Shown: piece after piece, positions 43,541-54,176 of the stretch | How positions within the stretch are numbered: position 1 is the first letter of the stretch | Layout: every line of letters begins with the position of its first letter | Source: Epiperipatus broadwayi | Taxonomy: Eukaryota; Onychophora; Udeonychophora; Euonychophora; Peripatidae | Direction: 5' to 3' | DNA: 64,000 nt | NCBI GenBank assembly: GCA_028023455.1 | Contig: JAQFVV010000208.1 | Span: 498,001 to 562,000 of the forward strand | The notes under the pieces: generated by a model | Database searches by the model: none | Told to the model about the DNA's origin: nothing | What the model saw: only the letters and a program-made list of their open reading frames with translations | Made by a program: the position numbers and the translations under genes

Positions 43541-45838
43541 TTCATCTGATAACTCCTGCAACATTTCCTGCAGCTCGGAAGCATTATTTGCAAAAACAAC
43601 TACATCATCTGTGAAATCTAAATGACTTAAATAATCTCCATTTACTTTCACTCCTTTAGTTTCCCATTTTAATCCACAAAATACTTCTTGCAGCACTGCT
43701 GTAAAAAGTTTTGGAGATATGGAGTCACCTTGTCTTACACCTTTCTCAATGTTGACTTTCCCAGTATCATTATGTAATCTAATTGTTGCTGTTGCATTTT
43801 TATAAATATTCTTTAAAATATGACAATATCCTGGATCTATACCTTGATGATCCAATGCTTTAATCACTGAAGAAATGTTTATAAAATCAAATGCCTTTTC
43901 ATAATCTACAAATCCAAAACATAATGACAACTCATATTCATTTGTCCTTTCTATAACTTCTCTCAATACTTGAATATGATCTACTGTACTAAAACCACTT
44001 TTAAATCCAGCTTGTTCTCTTGGTTGGTGAAAATCCAAGGTTCTCTGTAAACGAGTTGTAATTATCTTGGTAAAAATTTTATATAAAACTGATAAAAGGC
44101 TGATAGGTCTGTAAATTCTAATATCTTCTTTATCACCTTTTTTAAATATTAATATTATTACTGCATTCTTCCAATCATCCGGTACATCTTTATCATTTAG
44201 ACATTTGGTATATAACTTTGCTAATATTTTTTCTGTTTCTTCACCTGCTTCTTTTAATATATCAATTATAATTCCATCATTACCTGGAGCCTTTCCTTTT
44301 TTCATACATTTAATTGCATTTCTCACTTCTTCATTTAAAATTCTGGGCAATTCGGAAGATGTAATAGATATAGGAGGTACTTGTTCTTTATTACTATATA
44401 ATTCTTGATAAAAATCTTCTACCAATTTCATAATGTCATCCCTCTTTTTAGTAATAATTCCATCTTTTTTCCTTATTGCAGATATAAATTTCCTACCAAT
44501 ACCAAAATGTTGTTTTACATTCTTAAGACTTTTATTTTCTTCTACAGCTTTTCTTGCTAGTTCACAGTTATACTTTCTTATATCATTTTCAACTCTTTTC
44601 CGCACCATTTTACAAAATTCGAGATATTCAATTCTTTTTAATGCATCATTCTTGCATATCTTCATATTCCTTCTTTTCTTCATAAGTTCTCTAGTCTCAG
44701 TAGAAATTTTATTAGTCAATTGCTGCTTTTTTCTACCAGCTATCTTTGTTGCAGTTTTTAAAAGTGTATCAGTTATTTTCATATTAATTTCATTCAAATC
44801 TGAATCATGTTCAAAATCTACTAATACTTGAAACCGATTTGTAAGTTCTAATTTAAATTCATTAGAATGTTTCTGAAGATTAGGAATATCAACTGTAAAT
44901 ATAGTTTTTCTTAATAATTTTTGTCTCTCTAGTTTTACATTAACATGTATCTTACCCCTTACTAATCGATGATCACTTCCTGTGTTAAATTTATTAAGAA
45001 CATTACAATCTTGAAATATGTATTTCCTGTTAGTCAAAATATAATCCAATTCTGCTGTACCTTCATTTGGATGCTTCCATGTCCATTTCCTTCTAACATT
45101 TTTCTCAAAAAAAGAATTCATAATATAAAGTTTTTCCTTCTCTGCAAACTCCACAAGTCTATGTCCTCTCTCATTTCTATTACCATAACCAAAATTACCT
45201 ACAACACTTTCATCTTTCATTTGTTTACCAATTCTAGCATTAAAATCTCCCATAACAATTTTAAAATGTTGTTTACTCTGATCAAAAGCCTTTTGTACAT
45301 CCATATAAAAATCTTCTACTACTTCATCACTGTGAGAACTTGTTGGGGCATAAACCTGAATTATCTGCATTTGATATCTGCTATTAAGTTGTATAACTAA
45401 TCTTGCCACTCTGTCTGATACACCATCAATCTCCACAATATTGTTCTTCCACTTTTTATTTATAATGAATCCTACTCCACTTGTATTTCCAATATTTGTG
45501 CCTTTATAATAGAGCATATGTCCACTTTTTAAATCAATTGTCTCTTCACCTTTTCTTCTAACTTCACAAAGTCCAATAATATCCCATTTAATATAAGAGA
45601 GTTCTTCTTCTAATTCTTGCAATCTTCCTTCACTTGAAAGTGATCTGCAGTTGTAAGTACCTAAATAAAAAGTCATCATCAAATGGCAGCCTGGGTCCGC
45701 CTCCAGGATATTCTTAGCACCCTCCGCCTTCGGCCACCAACCGCTGCCTTGGTTGGTGACTTTACAGCCTCCTGGGATTAAGAGCCATGCTTTATTTTTG
45801 TCTGTCATAATTGTATAATTGGGAAAAATCTTTATCAT
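43517..45838 (-). CDS. LINE-A endonuclease/reverse transcriptase, N-terminal 773 codons
   Basis: The frame encodes an APE-type endonuclease and most of a reverse transcriptase of the RTE clade (the family often misnamed craniofacial development protein 2-like). Endonuclease residues about 58-300 show TYN (N63), LCEVR (E92), MGDFNARIG (D198, N200) and GSDH (289-290), so all catalytic positions are present. The reverse transcriptase starts near 500: GKAPGNDGI, LLSVLYKIFTKII, REQAGFKSGFSTVDHI, motif A FVDYEKAFD (D645), GVRQGDSISPKLF, and motif C FTDD at 742-745 (FADD in the sister copy). The frame ends at 773 because eight bases (a repeated AAAGTAGG-like unit) are missing; the rest continues in another frame at 43042-43599. 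A complete protein would be about 1000 residues. Starts at residue 1 or at M11 (MTDKNKAW) are both possible. Confidence 0.85.
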   Translation of the reverse strand: MIKIFPNYTIMTDKNKAWLLIPGGCKVTNQGSGWWPKAEGAKNILEADPGCHLMMTFYLGTYNCRSLSSEGRLQELEEELSYIKWDIIGLCEVRRKGEETIDLKSGHMLYYKGTNIGNTSGVGFIINKKWKNNIVEIDGVSDRVARLVIQLNSRYQMQIIQVYAPTSSHSDEVVEDFYMDVQKAFDQSKQHFKIVMGDFNARIGKQMKDESVVGNFGYGNRNERGHRLVEFAEKEKLYIMNSFFEKNVRRKWTWKHPNEGTAELDYILTNRKYIFQDCNVLNKFNTGSDHRLVRGKIHVNVKLERQKLLRKTIFTVDIPNLQKHSNEFKLELTNRFQVLVDFEHDSDLNEINMKITDTLLKTATKIAGRKKQQLTNKISTETRELMKKRRNMKICKNDALKRIEYLEFCKMVRKRVENDIRKYNCELARKAVEENKSLKNVKQHFGIGRKFISAIRKKDGIITKKRDDIMKLVEDFYQELYSNKEQVPPISITSSELPRILNEEVRNAIKCMKKGKAPGNDGIIIDILKEAGEETEKILAKLYTKCLNDKDVPDDWKNAVIILIFKKGDKEDIRIYRPISLLSVLYKIFTKIITTRLQRTLDFHQPREQAGFKSGFSTVDHIQVLREVIERTNEYELSLCFGFVDYEKAFDFINISSVIKALDHQGIDPGYCHILKNIYKNATATIRLHNDTGKVNIEKGVRQGDSISPKLFTAVLQEVFCGLKWETKGVKVNGDYLSHLDFTDDVVVFANNASELQEMLQELSDESRTKDKC

Positions 45839-46130
45839 TTACACAAACATTCATTCTGCCTTATCAGGCACTGAGAAGAAAGACCATGGTGTTTCTTGAT
45901 CTTAAACTCAGAGGTAAAAAGCCAATAAACTCACCACGCTGGCTAATGCGTGTTGGTGAGCAGCCCATCCATGTTCGTATACTATATGAATAAACATATA
46001 GTAATAACAGCTGCAACGACAAGAACGTATGGAGTGGACATTAGGAATTTGCCCTGCTCGGTTCCTTTAAGGCCTCCAAGAGGAATCAAAGGGTCTCCTT
46101 TCAGTTAATAGCAAACTCCTTTCTGCAGCC

Positions 46131-46660
46131 ATTATAATTGCGTTAATGGCTAAATGATATTTTGAAAGAACCGATTTTAAACAGACAAGTTTAAAATCGC
46201 AAATAATAAATAAAAAAATAAAACAAATTAGAATCAGAGAGAGAGTGGATTTAAATATCTTGCTTTTATTTAACAACGAGTTTTTCTTTAGATAATGTCA
46301 AATATTTTAATCATTGAAATATTTTACTAAATTTACCTCCATCTGATTCTTAAACAATAAGTCTAGCAAACTTTAAGAAAGATTGAGTATATATTGCAAT
46401 AGTCGATCTTCCTTATTATGTACAATTAATTAAGCGTGCATTAAGAAAATATTTAAATAATGCAATAAGACATCTAAATAGTATGGTAAGAAACATATAT
46501 AATGATTAATATATAATGTATGGAAGCAAAGAAAGTAGCATATTAAAGAGACTTTAATTGTTTACCGGCAGCATTATATACTAGTGGCTTTCTTTTGACG
46601 GTGACGGCATAGCATGTCAGCAATTTGGATGGTCAAATATAGGCAAGGATTTGATCGGCC
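46131..46660. other. AT-rich, no feature seen
   Basis: No gene or recognised repeat. Confidence 0.4.
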
Positions 46661-46942
46661 TAACATTCTATAAACATTACAAGCATAAAGCTAAACTAGT
46701 CAATATAAAATCAAAACTACCCCAAATCTAAAATTAAACCAGACCAGCATAAAAATAATATTAAAACACAACCTAAGGTGGGTAGTTTTTAATAGTATAT
46801 ATAATGTGTGGTTTTTTTGTAGTTCTTTACACTTGAGAAGTCTGCTTGTAGCAGTGAAACCTTAGGTTGTATTTTAATATTATTTTTATGCTGGTCTGGT
46901 TTAATTTTAGATTTGGGGTAGTTTTGATTTTAACATTCTATA
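46661..46942. mobile_element. Foldback with 73-bp arms and 12-bp flanking repeat
   Basis: Arms 46707-46779 and 46859-46931 are inverted copies with one mismatch, around a 79-base loop. TAACATTCTATA occurs at 46661-46672 and 46931-46942. A 34-base segment lies between the left repeat and the left arm. The near-perfect arms imply recent origin. Confidence 0.75.
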
Positions 46943-47703
46943 GTATGAGGGAAACTCCATACTCGGCTTCTTGGTGATGGCCAGAGAAATTGCAGCGATC
47001 TACACACTCATAGCTTGATGTAATTTAACAGCTTAAAACTTTTCAATAACTCTTACAGAAGTTTACAATAACTAAACTCTACAAGAGGCAAAAACTCTTT
47101 TCTTTCCTATATATACATCTCGAAAATAAAGCCATTCAGATCTTAATTAATTAATTTAAACTTAAGAAAAATTCTATTCTTTATTATCTAAAAAGAATCT
47201 TGCTGATTATAATCTTAATGCAATTTAATTTTGAAATTTTACTAATTACATTTTTTAATTAAATTCGGAATGTCTTTTGATTTAATCAAATCCCCAATAA
47301 GTATACATATTTCTCGTCACTTTTTATTGTAATGACAATGCTAACACTAAATATCAATTCTAAAATTGGAATTTAGTACCTACATTCTTTTAATATCAAT
47401 TGGTATTTTAATTCAATAGAAAGTTAAATTTTCTTTGCTGATTAGAACCTCCATCTTTTTTCACACATACCAACTCATAATTAAATTTCATAATAAAATT
47501 TACATTTAATAAAAAGTTATATCTTTTGTACTTTATATTTTTTTAAATGCCTTAATATTTTTAATTTAATAGCAAAATATATATACATGAAGCATATATA
47601 TATGACTGCTTCAATAATGATATTACATTAATGCATGTGAGAACAGTAAAAAAATATATGGTATGTGCATATGTTATTTAATTATATGATTATATGGTAC
47701 TTG
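46943..47703. other. AT-rich, no feature seen
   Basis: No gene or recognised repeat; short AT microsatellites near 47580. Confidence 0.4.
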
Positions 47704-48761
47704 TTAAATAGCCACTGTACATCGGTTTGTGGCACTGTTTCTGTGCAAAAACACAAAAATATGTCATTTACATGGCTGAACTTATGGCATATAGAACAGT
47801 TCTGTTCATATTAACCAATAGCAGAACTAGATGGCATTGCACACAAATATTATGGCTCACTGGTGTGCTTTATGATACTATGCAAATAGCACACACTTCA
47901 TAGATCACTACCATATGATGTGAGGGCTATGTAATTCAACTGGCCATAACTCTTTTAATGTGCATTCGAAGTAAATATCTTAGACCCTAGTTGACATACT
48001 ATTACATACTAATAATTGTAAGACCATCCCTGCACTTCCCTACACAACTTCAAAGGTGAAAAAAATTGCAAAAGGGTAGGTCCAAACACCATTTCCCAGA
48101 ACTCTCGCAAAAACGTGCCTATACGCAAAAAGAGCTACGAGACAAATCGTAAGCTTGGTTTGATCAGAGTAATGCATCTTTTGGATAATCCTTTGGATCG
48201 GCAAAACCAACATCGCACATTCCAGCACTACGCGCTGAAGTTTAATTTAATGAAATTTAATTTCATTCGGGCTGATTAGTTTGTTAATCAAGTGGGGTTT
48301 TTTTGTAATTTTGTTTAAATGTCTAATTTACTATTAGAAAAATAATGTACATTTTTAAATAAAAAGAAAAGGGTTTAGTTTTGTTTTTGACATTTAATGT
48401 AGAATGTTAAGAATAACGTAAACTTGTCTGAGTTTGCACATTGTTTTGGAAATCATAAGCTTGGTTTGATCAGAGTAATACATCTTTTGGATAATCCTTC
48501 ACATCGGCAAAAACATCAGTCCCCCTCTACACATTCCAGCATTATGTGCTGCAATTTAATTGAATTGAATTTCATTGAATCTGGGTTGATTAGTTTTTTA
48601 ATCAAGTGTTTTGTTGGTTTTTTTAATTTTTTGTTGAAACATTTCATTCACTATATCAATTTTAAATAAAAAGTGTTTTGTTTGTCCTGGCCCAGAAACA
48701 TTATATTAAAACATTTTTACACAGAAACAGCACGACCAAATGATGTACAGTGGCTATTTAA
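47704..48761. mobile_element. TTAA-flanked inverted-repeat DNA element
   Basis: Terminal inverted repeats of about 50 bases (ATAGCCACTGTACATC inward from 47708, and its complement ending at 48757) are flanked on both sides by TTAA (47704-47707, 48758-48761). TTAA duplications are typical of piggyBac-type transposition, though the tip differs from the usual CCC start. The interior has no transposase. It contains a direct duplication with a period of about 310 (48150-48330 and 48455-48630; CTTGGTTTGATCAGAGTAAT in both). Confidence 0.7.
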
Positions 48762-48809
48762 TAAGAACTGACTATATTAATAATGTATTTACTTTTCATG
48801 TAGAATCAG

Positions 48810-49590
48810 TGAGAAATTATTGAAAAAATATAAAATATCAGTGACAAAATGAACAGGAACAGAAGTAGATTTAGTATAAAATCAGAAGTAAAATAAACGG
48901 ATTCAATCAAGCATAGAATATATTATCAGAGAAAAAATAAATAAAATTAGATGAAAATGTATAAGGTCAACGGAAAAATGCATAGAATCAATGGAAAACC
49001 GGAGGAAAATGTATAGAATTAGAAAAAATGTACAGGATCAGTGGGAAAATATATAGAGTCAAAATGAAAATATGATAAAATTAGTGAAAAATATATAAAA
49101 TGAAAGGGAAAATGTTTAGCATCAGAAAAATATATTCAGAGGGAAATTAAATTGATAAAAAATCAAGTCAGATGTCATCAAATGGAAAATTTATATGATC
49201 CATAGGGAAATGTTTATAATCAGAGGAAAATTATACAACTGCAATCTAAAAATGTGTAGGATTAGTAAAAATGAATATGTAAAATTAATAAGAAAGTATA
49301 TAAAATCAGAAGAAAGTGTTTAGAATTGGTAGGTAAAATGTACAGAATCCATAGGAAAATGGATAGAATCAGAATGAAACTGTATAGGTCCATTAGAAAA
49401 ATATATATTAGAGTAAAGTGTATTATAACAATGGGAAAATATATAAGATCATGGAGGAAATCTATAGGATCAGAGGAAATGAATAAAATTATATGGAAAA
49501 TGTGAAGGGTCAGAAAGAAAATATATAGGATCAGTGGGAAAATTATAAGAAAAATAAAATCTGTGGCAAAATGTATAAAAATGGAAAAAA
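48810..49590 (+). repeat. Ancient degenerate minisatellite, purine-rich
   Basis: Phrases such as GGAAAATGTATAG, ATAGAATCAG and GGATCAGTGGGAAAATAT recur every 20-27 bases throughout. The consensus unit is about ATAGGATCAGTGGGAAAATGT. C is strikingly rare on this strand. Copies are strongly diverged. Confidence 0.75.
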
Positions 49591-50084
49591 GTGCCAAAAA
49601 GATCTATACCGAAAATATCTTGGAATTGAACTATAAGACAAGAAATAGAATCCTTTTTTTTTTTTTAAGAAAAATGAATAATCAGCAATAATTGTTATAT
49701 AAACTATATGAGACTTGAAGGTAAATTTGAGAAAGCAAACACAATGATTCTTGAAAATGTATCACATAATATCTCTTGATTTTTTAAATAAAATAAAAAA
49801 GATCTTGGGTCTTTTTAAAAATAGACTCATAGATCACATGACCCCAATGCTCACTGCTTATATCTTAAGTCTTTCTTGTATACAAAAAAACAGTTGATTA
49901 GTAAAAGATTATGTCCTGAAAAAAAATTTGATATATTACAAAAAAAAAAATTATAATGTTTCATATTATCAAGTGAGACTTGATTATGTGAAATATTTTC
50001 CTATTGGTTTAGTATCCAAATGCTATATTGGATATCGAGGGTAAATTTTTCCACTATTCATTTACTGCAAGCTTGAGTTATCAG
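49591..50084. other. AT-rich, no feature seen
   Basis: No gene. It may include an eroded part of a hammerhead-type repeat (copy F at the right edge). Confidence 0.35.
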
Positions 50085-50150
50085 TGAACACCAAGAATAT
50101 TTCCAGACTAATTCTTGTTTTTATCTGTGATGGCCTAGAATTCAAAACTG
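50085..50150 (-). ncRNA. Strongly decayed hammerhead-like motif (copy F)
   Basis: Read on the minus strand, CATCACAGATAA...AAGAATTAGTCTGGAAATATTC aligns with copies D and E. GTC followed by TGG is kept and short pairings (CCA/TGG, GAAT/ATTC) remain, but core bases are lost. Confidence 0.35.
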
Positions 50151-50211
50151 GAACTAATGTATTTACACAATCTAAACAACAATCTGAGATTTAAAAGTGC
50201 TATGTTTTTAT

Positions 50212-51017
50212 TGTGTTTGTAAAAATATATACATCGCAATGCAATAATTATAAATTATATCTTCTGGTACTCCAGAAAAAGTAAGGAAAATATATTAGAG
50301 AAATTATTTTTTTAAAACTACTAACTGATAGTAAAATTAATGAACGTTTGGGTAAAGGAATTTAAGAAAACCGAACATTGTATAATTAAATCAAATAGAA
50401 AGTAAAAAACTTTAATTAATCATTAATTTTGCATAGCATTTAACAATATAAAATATTTACATAATTTTTAAAAAGAAAAATGCACTTAGTAATGCCAAGA
50501 AATATTTGCTAATTATAAATATTTCTTCATACGATAGCTGAAGTGACTAATTAAAAACATCAAAAAGGACTGATAACCATCAAGCATGAACCTGGATTGT
50601 TGGAGACCAAATGGCATGAATAAATAGTGTGTACAGCAATGTGCATTGATCTGATTCCAGTGGATTTACTAAGTGGACTGCTGGTCATGCATTTTAATGA
50701 ACCGTGGCTGAAAAAAACTTAAATGATGGGACACTGCTCTAGTGTGGAGCCAGCATGACTGTGAGCAGCAGCTGAATGGTCTAAGAACTTTGTTAGTCTA
50801 AGAAATAAATGCCAGAGAGTTTTGGAACTGAGGCCAAAGGAAACCATCCAGAAAACAGCAAGTTGTTATGTGCATCATGGGAATTTAACTATACATGAAT
50901 TATATTTATTGTGTTGGTGCACATCAGTAACTTTTCACTATTAATATTTCATCATTATCTAAACTTTATTTATTGTTTTATTTGTTGGTATTCTGAGTGC
51001 CTGCATTCAAATACACA
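50212..51017 (+). repeat. 5' LTR of old Ty3-like element
   Basis: About 806 bases, starting TGTGTTTGTAAAAAT and ending AATACACA. Its diverged partner is 53405-54176. Many differences and indels show great age. Confidence 0.75.
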
Positions 51018-51089
51018 TTAAGTTAGCACTATAACCATCTCAAACCTGTGAATAGTGAATAAGTTAAAAAACTAACAATCTTAGAGATA

Positions 51090-51398
51090 GTGAAAATGTC
51101 ATTAGGTCAGTCAGTAATAATTGAATTCAATGTGACTAATGGAAGTTATTGGCCATGGTATGCCATGCAGTTGGAAATTTTCTTTTTATTAAATGGAATT
51201 AAAGATAATAAGAGAAATATAGCCACTTTAATGTGTATGTTGGGACTAAAAGTCATTGACATTATAAATAAGTATTTTGACATACCCATAGAAGACAGAA
51301 TACTATATAAAAAAATAATTAACAAGCTGAGTGAACATTTTAACTCTAGATCATCAAGACACATTGCCAGATTAGCATTAAGAAACAGGAGGCAATAG
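51090..51398 (+). pseudogene. Gag capsid-like fragment of old Ty3-like element
   Basis: A 102-codon frame reads like the N-terminal gag of Ty3/gypsy elements: YWPWYAMQLEIFFLLNGI, then LMCMLGLKVIDIINKYF and INKLSEHFNSRSSRHIARL. It stops at 51398 and the downstream gag is broken by stops. Confidence 0.7.
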
Positions 51399-51664
51399 AA
51401 GGGTAAATCAATAAAATAGTATGGAATCACATTAAAAAAACTGTCTAAAGAGTGTGGATATGGCAATTATATAGATGAAATTTTGTTAGAGCAATTAATC
51501 TGAGATATGTCGGAGGACAGACTATGACAAAAGTTGCTTGAACTCATTATGGAACAAGTGGTGCTGTTTATTAATGAAACTTACAGCAAAACAACAGTTT
51601 ATAAGACAGAGTGAGAACAGAAATTAAAATAATTTCTTTGTGAACAAAGGTTTTAGAAAAAAAT

Positions 51665-52170
51665 TATTAAATTTTTTCACTGTGGAAAACCAGGGGACAT
51701 CAAAAAAGACTGTACATTTATAGACAAATGATGCCACATACATAAATGGAAAGCCACATAGCAAAATTGTGTAGGGAGCACCAGAAAGTGATAGTCATGA
51801 AAAACAAGCTAACCCAGACAAAAATGATAGCATTTGTAATGCTAACTATGCATCAACCAAGGGGCAAAGCAAATTTACATTGCAGTTACAACTGGTTAAC
51901 AAAAAAATAGATATGGAAATTGACAGTGGGTTAGGAATATCAATAATCTTGGAGACACTATGGAACCCTACTAGAGGACACCATGCAGATGGTGAAATGT
52001 GGAAACATCAATCAAGACAATAGATGAAGTGGCAACATAGTAGAAATAGTAAGCTCCAATGTAGTACTAGTAAAATACTGTAACAAAACATTGATCTTAC
52101 TAATATACATGGTATGGAAAAATGATGTCCATTAATAGGACACAACTGGTTCAAACATATAGGGATAAGC
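51665..52170 (+). pseudogene. Zinc knuckle and aspartic protease remnants
   Basis: HCGKPGDIKKDC (about 51680) and a second CH...C group are remnants of gag zinc knuckles. MEIDSGLGISII (about 51910) carries the D-S-G active site of a retroviral-type protease. LIGHNWFKHIG (about 52134) matches the LLGRDW phrase at the protease end. Stops interrupt the frame. Confidence 0.7.
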
Positions 52171-52176
52171 ATTAAT

Positions 52177-52698
52177 TAAACCAGACAAAACTCTCCATAT
52201 ATATTGTCACTCAGTGCAAGTCAGTGTAATCAATTGATGCTAGAGGCTTATGCATAAAATCTCCATCTAGTGCCTACTCATCCAATTGGTGGCTATGATT
52301 ATTAAAGAATCAGAGACACTAAAATGTATAGGTACTGAACTGAGTTTTAGACCTATATGACTATATAACCTAATGAGATTGGATTGAAAATATTATAGTG
52401 TTTTCAATTTAAGACTCATAGTTTTGTAGTTAAGTAGAAATAAAAGATGGCTGCTGGAGACTTGCATTAGATCCTAGGATCTAGATGCAGCGCTCTCAGA
52501 TCCAAGGCTCCTCACTGACAAAGACCACAAGCCAGAAACTAGTCTGGGAATATTGGATGAATGGGCATTAGATTGGGATTTCATGCACAAGCCTTCTGGC
52601 ATTCATTGATTACTCTGACTTGCACTGAGCGACAATATGTATGAAGACTTTTGCCTGGTTTATTACAATTAAGCAAGCATAAAAAGTGGTGATCGTGT
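52177..52698 (+). mobile_element. Hammerhead-type element D with 13-bp target duplication
   Basis: GATAAGCATTAAT occurs at 52164-52176 and 52699-52711, flanking 522 bases inserted in the protease end of the old LTR element. The insert has inverted arms of about 80 bases (from 52177, and ending at 52662) and a 36-base tail (52663-52698) outside the right arm. The hammerhead-like motif lies between the arms. Inverted terminal repeats plus a short one-sided tail and a long, variable target duplication are features described for Penelope-like elements. No protein is encoded. Confidence 0.75.
52500..52558 (+). ncRNA. Hammerhead ribozyme-like motif (copy D)
   Basis: Stem I pairs ATCCAA (52500-52505) with TTGGAT (52553-52558), and TCCTCA (52509-52514) with TGGGAA (52545-52550). 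The core reads CTGACAA (G8 changed to A), then GAAA (52535-52538), stem III C-TA-G and the triplet GTC (52542-52544). Stem II is eroded. The fold is recognisable but catalysis is unlikely. Confidence 0.5.
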
Positions 52699-52754
52699 GA
52701 TAAGCATTAATATGAGGGATAGAACCAATTAATAACTACAACATCCCAAACACA

Positions 52755-53367
52755 AGATGAGAAAACAGAATAATATTAGATCATATCAAATAGGTATTAC
52801 CAAATTGCAAACAGAAAATAAGGATTTAAAAGAAACAGTGAATAGCTTTCAGATCCAGTTACAATGTCAAAAACATCGTTTGAATGAATTGACCTGTAAC
52901 ATGGAAGATAGATAAAAATTAAATGAGTGTTTCATTGCAACCAAATTTCAAGAGTCTGAATCAATTTTAAAATCATTAGAAAAGAAATAAGAGGAGTTAG
53001 AATCCAGAAGTTGTGAATTATGTATAGAGTTTGAGCAGAAATTACAAGAAAATCAGTGTTTACTTCAGAATAATAATTAATTGCTTAAAGAAGCAGAAGA
53101 GTGGAATGAAAAAGTAAAAGAATTATCAGACCAGGTAGCATTTTGGCAGAAGTATAAAATGGAGCAGCAAGAAAAGATGGCCAATAGTGAAAATAAAATG
53201 GACAATTTTAAAAACCTTTTAGAAGGGCAAATTTTAGACAATGAACTGCCAGATGCACAAACTGAAGAACAAGGGGAAATGCAGACTTTTTTCAAGTGGG
53301 AGAAAAAAGCACCCAAGCTAGCAAGAGAAAAGAAGAGTCTAAATAATTTTCAAGGTTACATTTATTA
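52755..53367 (+). pseudogene. Decayed coiled-coil frame near 3' LTR
   Basis: One frame, broken by stops near 52913, 52988 and 53077, encodes heptad-rich helical sequence: KLQTENKDLKETVNSFQIQL, then LKEAEEWNEKVKELSDQVAF (53081 on). The last 95 codons (53081-53368) are open. It is not reverse transcriptase or integrase. It may be an accessory frame of the element or captured host sequence. Confidence 0.5.
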
Positions 53368-53404
53368 ACCTGAATAAGGTGTTTTTTTCCTGGAGTGGAT
53401 GTGT

Positions 53405-54176
53405 CGTGTTTGTAAAAATATGTACATTGCAATGCGTTAATTATAAATTATGACTTTTTGAACTCTATATTACAGAACTATATTTTTTAGATCACTAACT
53501 AATAAGAGTAGAATTTTTGAACTTTTGAGTAAAGGAATTTAAGAAAAGTGAACATTGTATAATTAAATCAGATAGAAAGTAAAAAGGTTTAATTAATGAT
53601 TAATTTTGTGTAGGATTTAATATTTACTAATTTGTGGAAAAAAATTGTGTTTGGTAAATGCCAAAAAATATTTGCTATTTACAAATATTTGTTGATACAA
53701 TAGTTGAACTGACTAATTAAAAACATCAAAAGGAAAACAAGACTGAAACAAAAATGAATCCTGAATTGCCAGAGACCAAATGGCATGAATAAATAGAGTG
53801 TATAATAAAGTATATTGTTCTGAATCCAGTAGATTGGTCAGAAATTTTAAGAAACAGAGGCTGAAAGAAAAGAAAGTGATGGGATAGTGCTCTAGGGTGG
53901 AGACAGCATGATTGTGAGTAGCATTTAAATGAAGCCTAAGAATTCTGTTAGTTTGAGGAGTTGTGCCAAAGTGTTTTGGAACTGAGGCCAAAAAAAACCA
54001 TTCAGAAAGCAGCAAGTTGTCACATGCATCATGGGAATTGAAGCATACATAAATTATACATACTGTACTGGTGTATATCAATAACTTTTTGCTATTAATA
54101 ATATTTCATCATTATCTAAACTTCATTTATTGTTTTAGTTTGTGGGGTATTCTGAGTGCCTGCATTTGAATACACA
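53405..54176 (+). repeat. 3' LTR of old Ty3-like element
   Basis: Partner of 50212-51017; shared phrases include CATTGTATAATTAAATCA and TCTGAGTGCCTGCATT. It ends AATACACA at 54176. Confidence 0.75.

Larger units (their letters stand above)
42848..46130 (-). mobile_element. Near-intact LINE-A (RTE-type) retrotransposon
   Basis: About 3.28 kb, full length by comparison with the copy at 56749-60004, which shares both ends. Order on the minus strand: a 5' region of about 290 bases starting GCTGCAGAAAGGAG (with a 21-codon upstream frame MAAERSLLLTERR...), one polyprotein frame, and a 3' end in TGATGATGA. CCATT at 42843-42847 and 46129-46133 may be the target duplication. Two defects inactivate it: an 8-base deletion near 43530 and a Trp-to-stop change near 43041. 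Confidence 0.88.
50212..54176 (+). mobile_element. Old Ty3-like LTR retrotransposon, pol mostly missing
   Basis: Order: LTR, gag (51090-51398), zinc knuckles (about 51665-51770), protease (about 51900-52170), insertion of a hammerhead-type element (52177-52698), a decayed coiled-coil frame (52755-53367), LTR. Reverse transcriptase, RNase H and integrase are absent. Confidence 0.75.

Noticed and set aside
44433-45400. Plus-strand frames of 132 and 143 codons within LINE-A
   Set aside because: Antisense shadows of the LINE-A polyprotein; the same shadows recur in every LINE-A copy.
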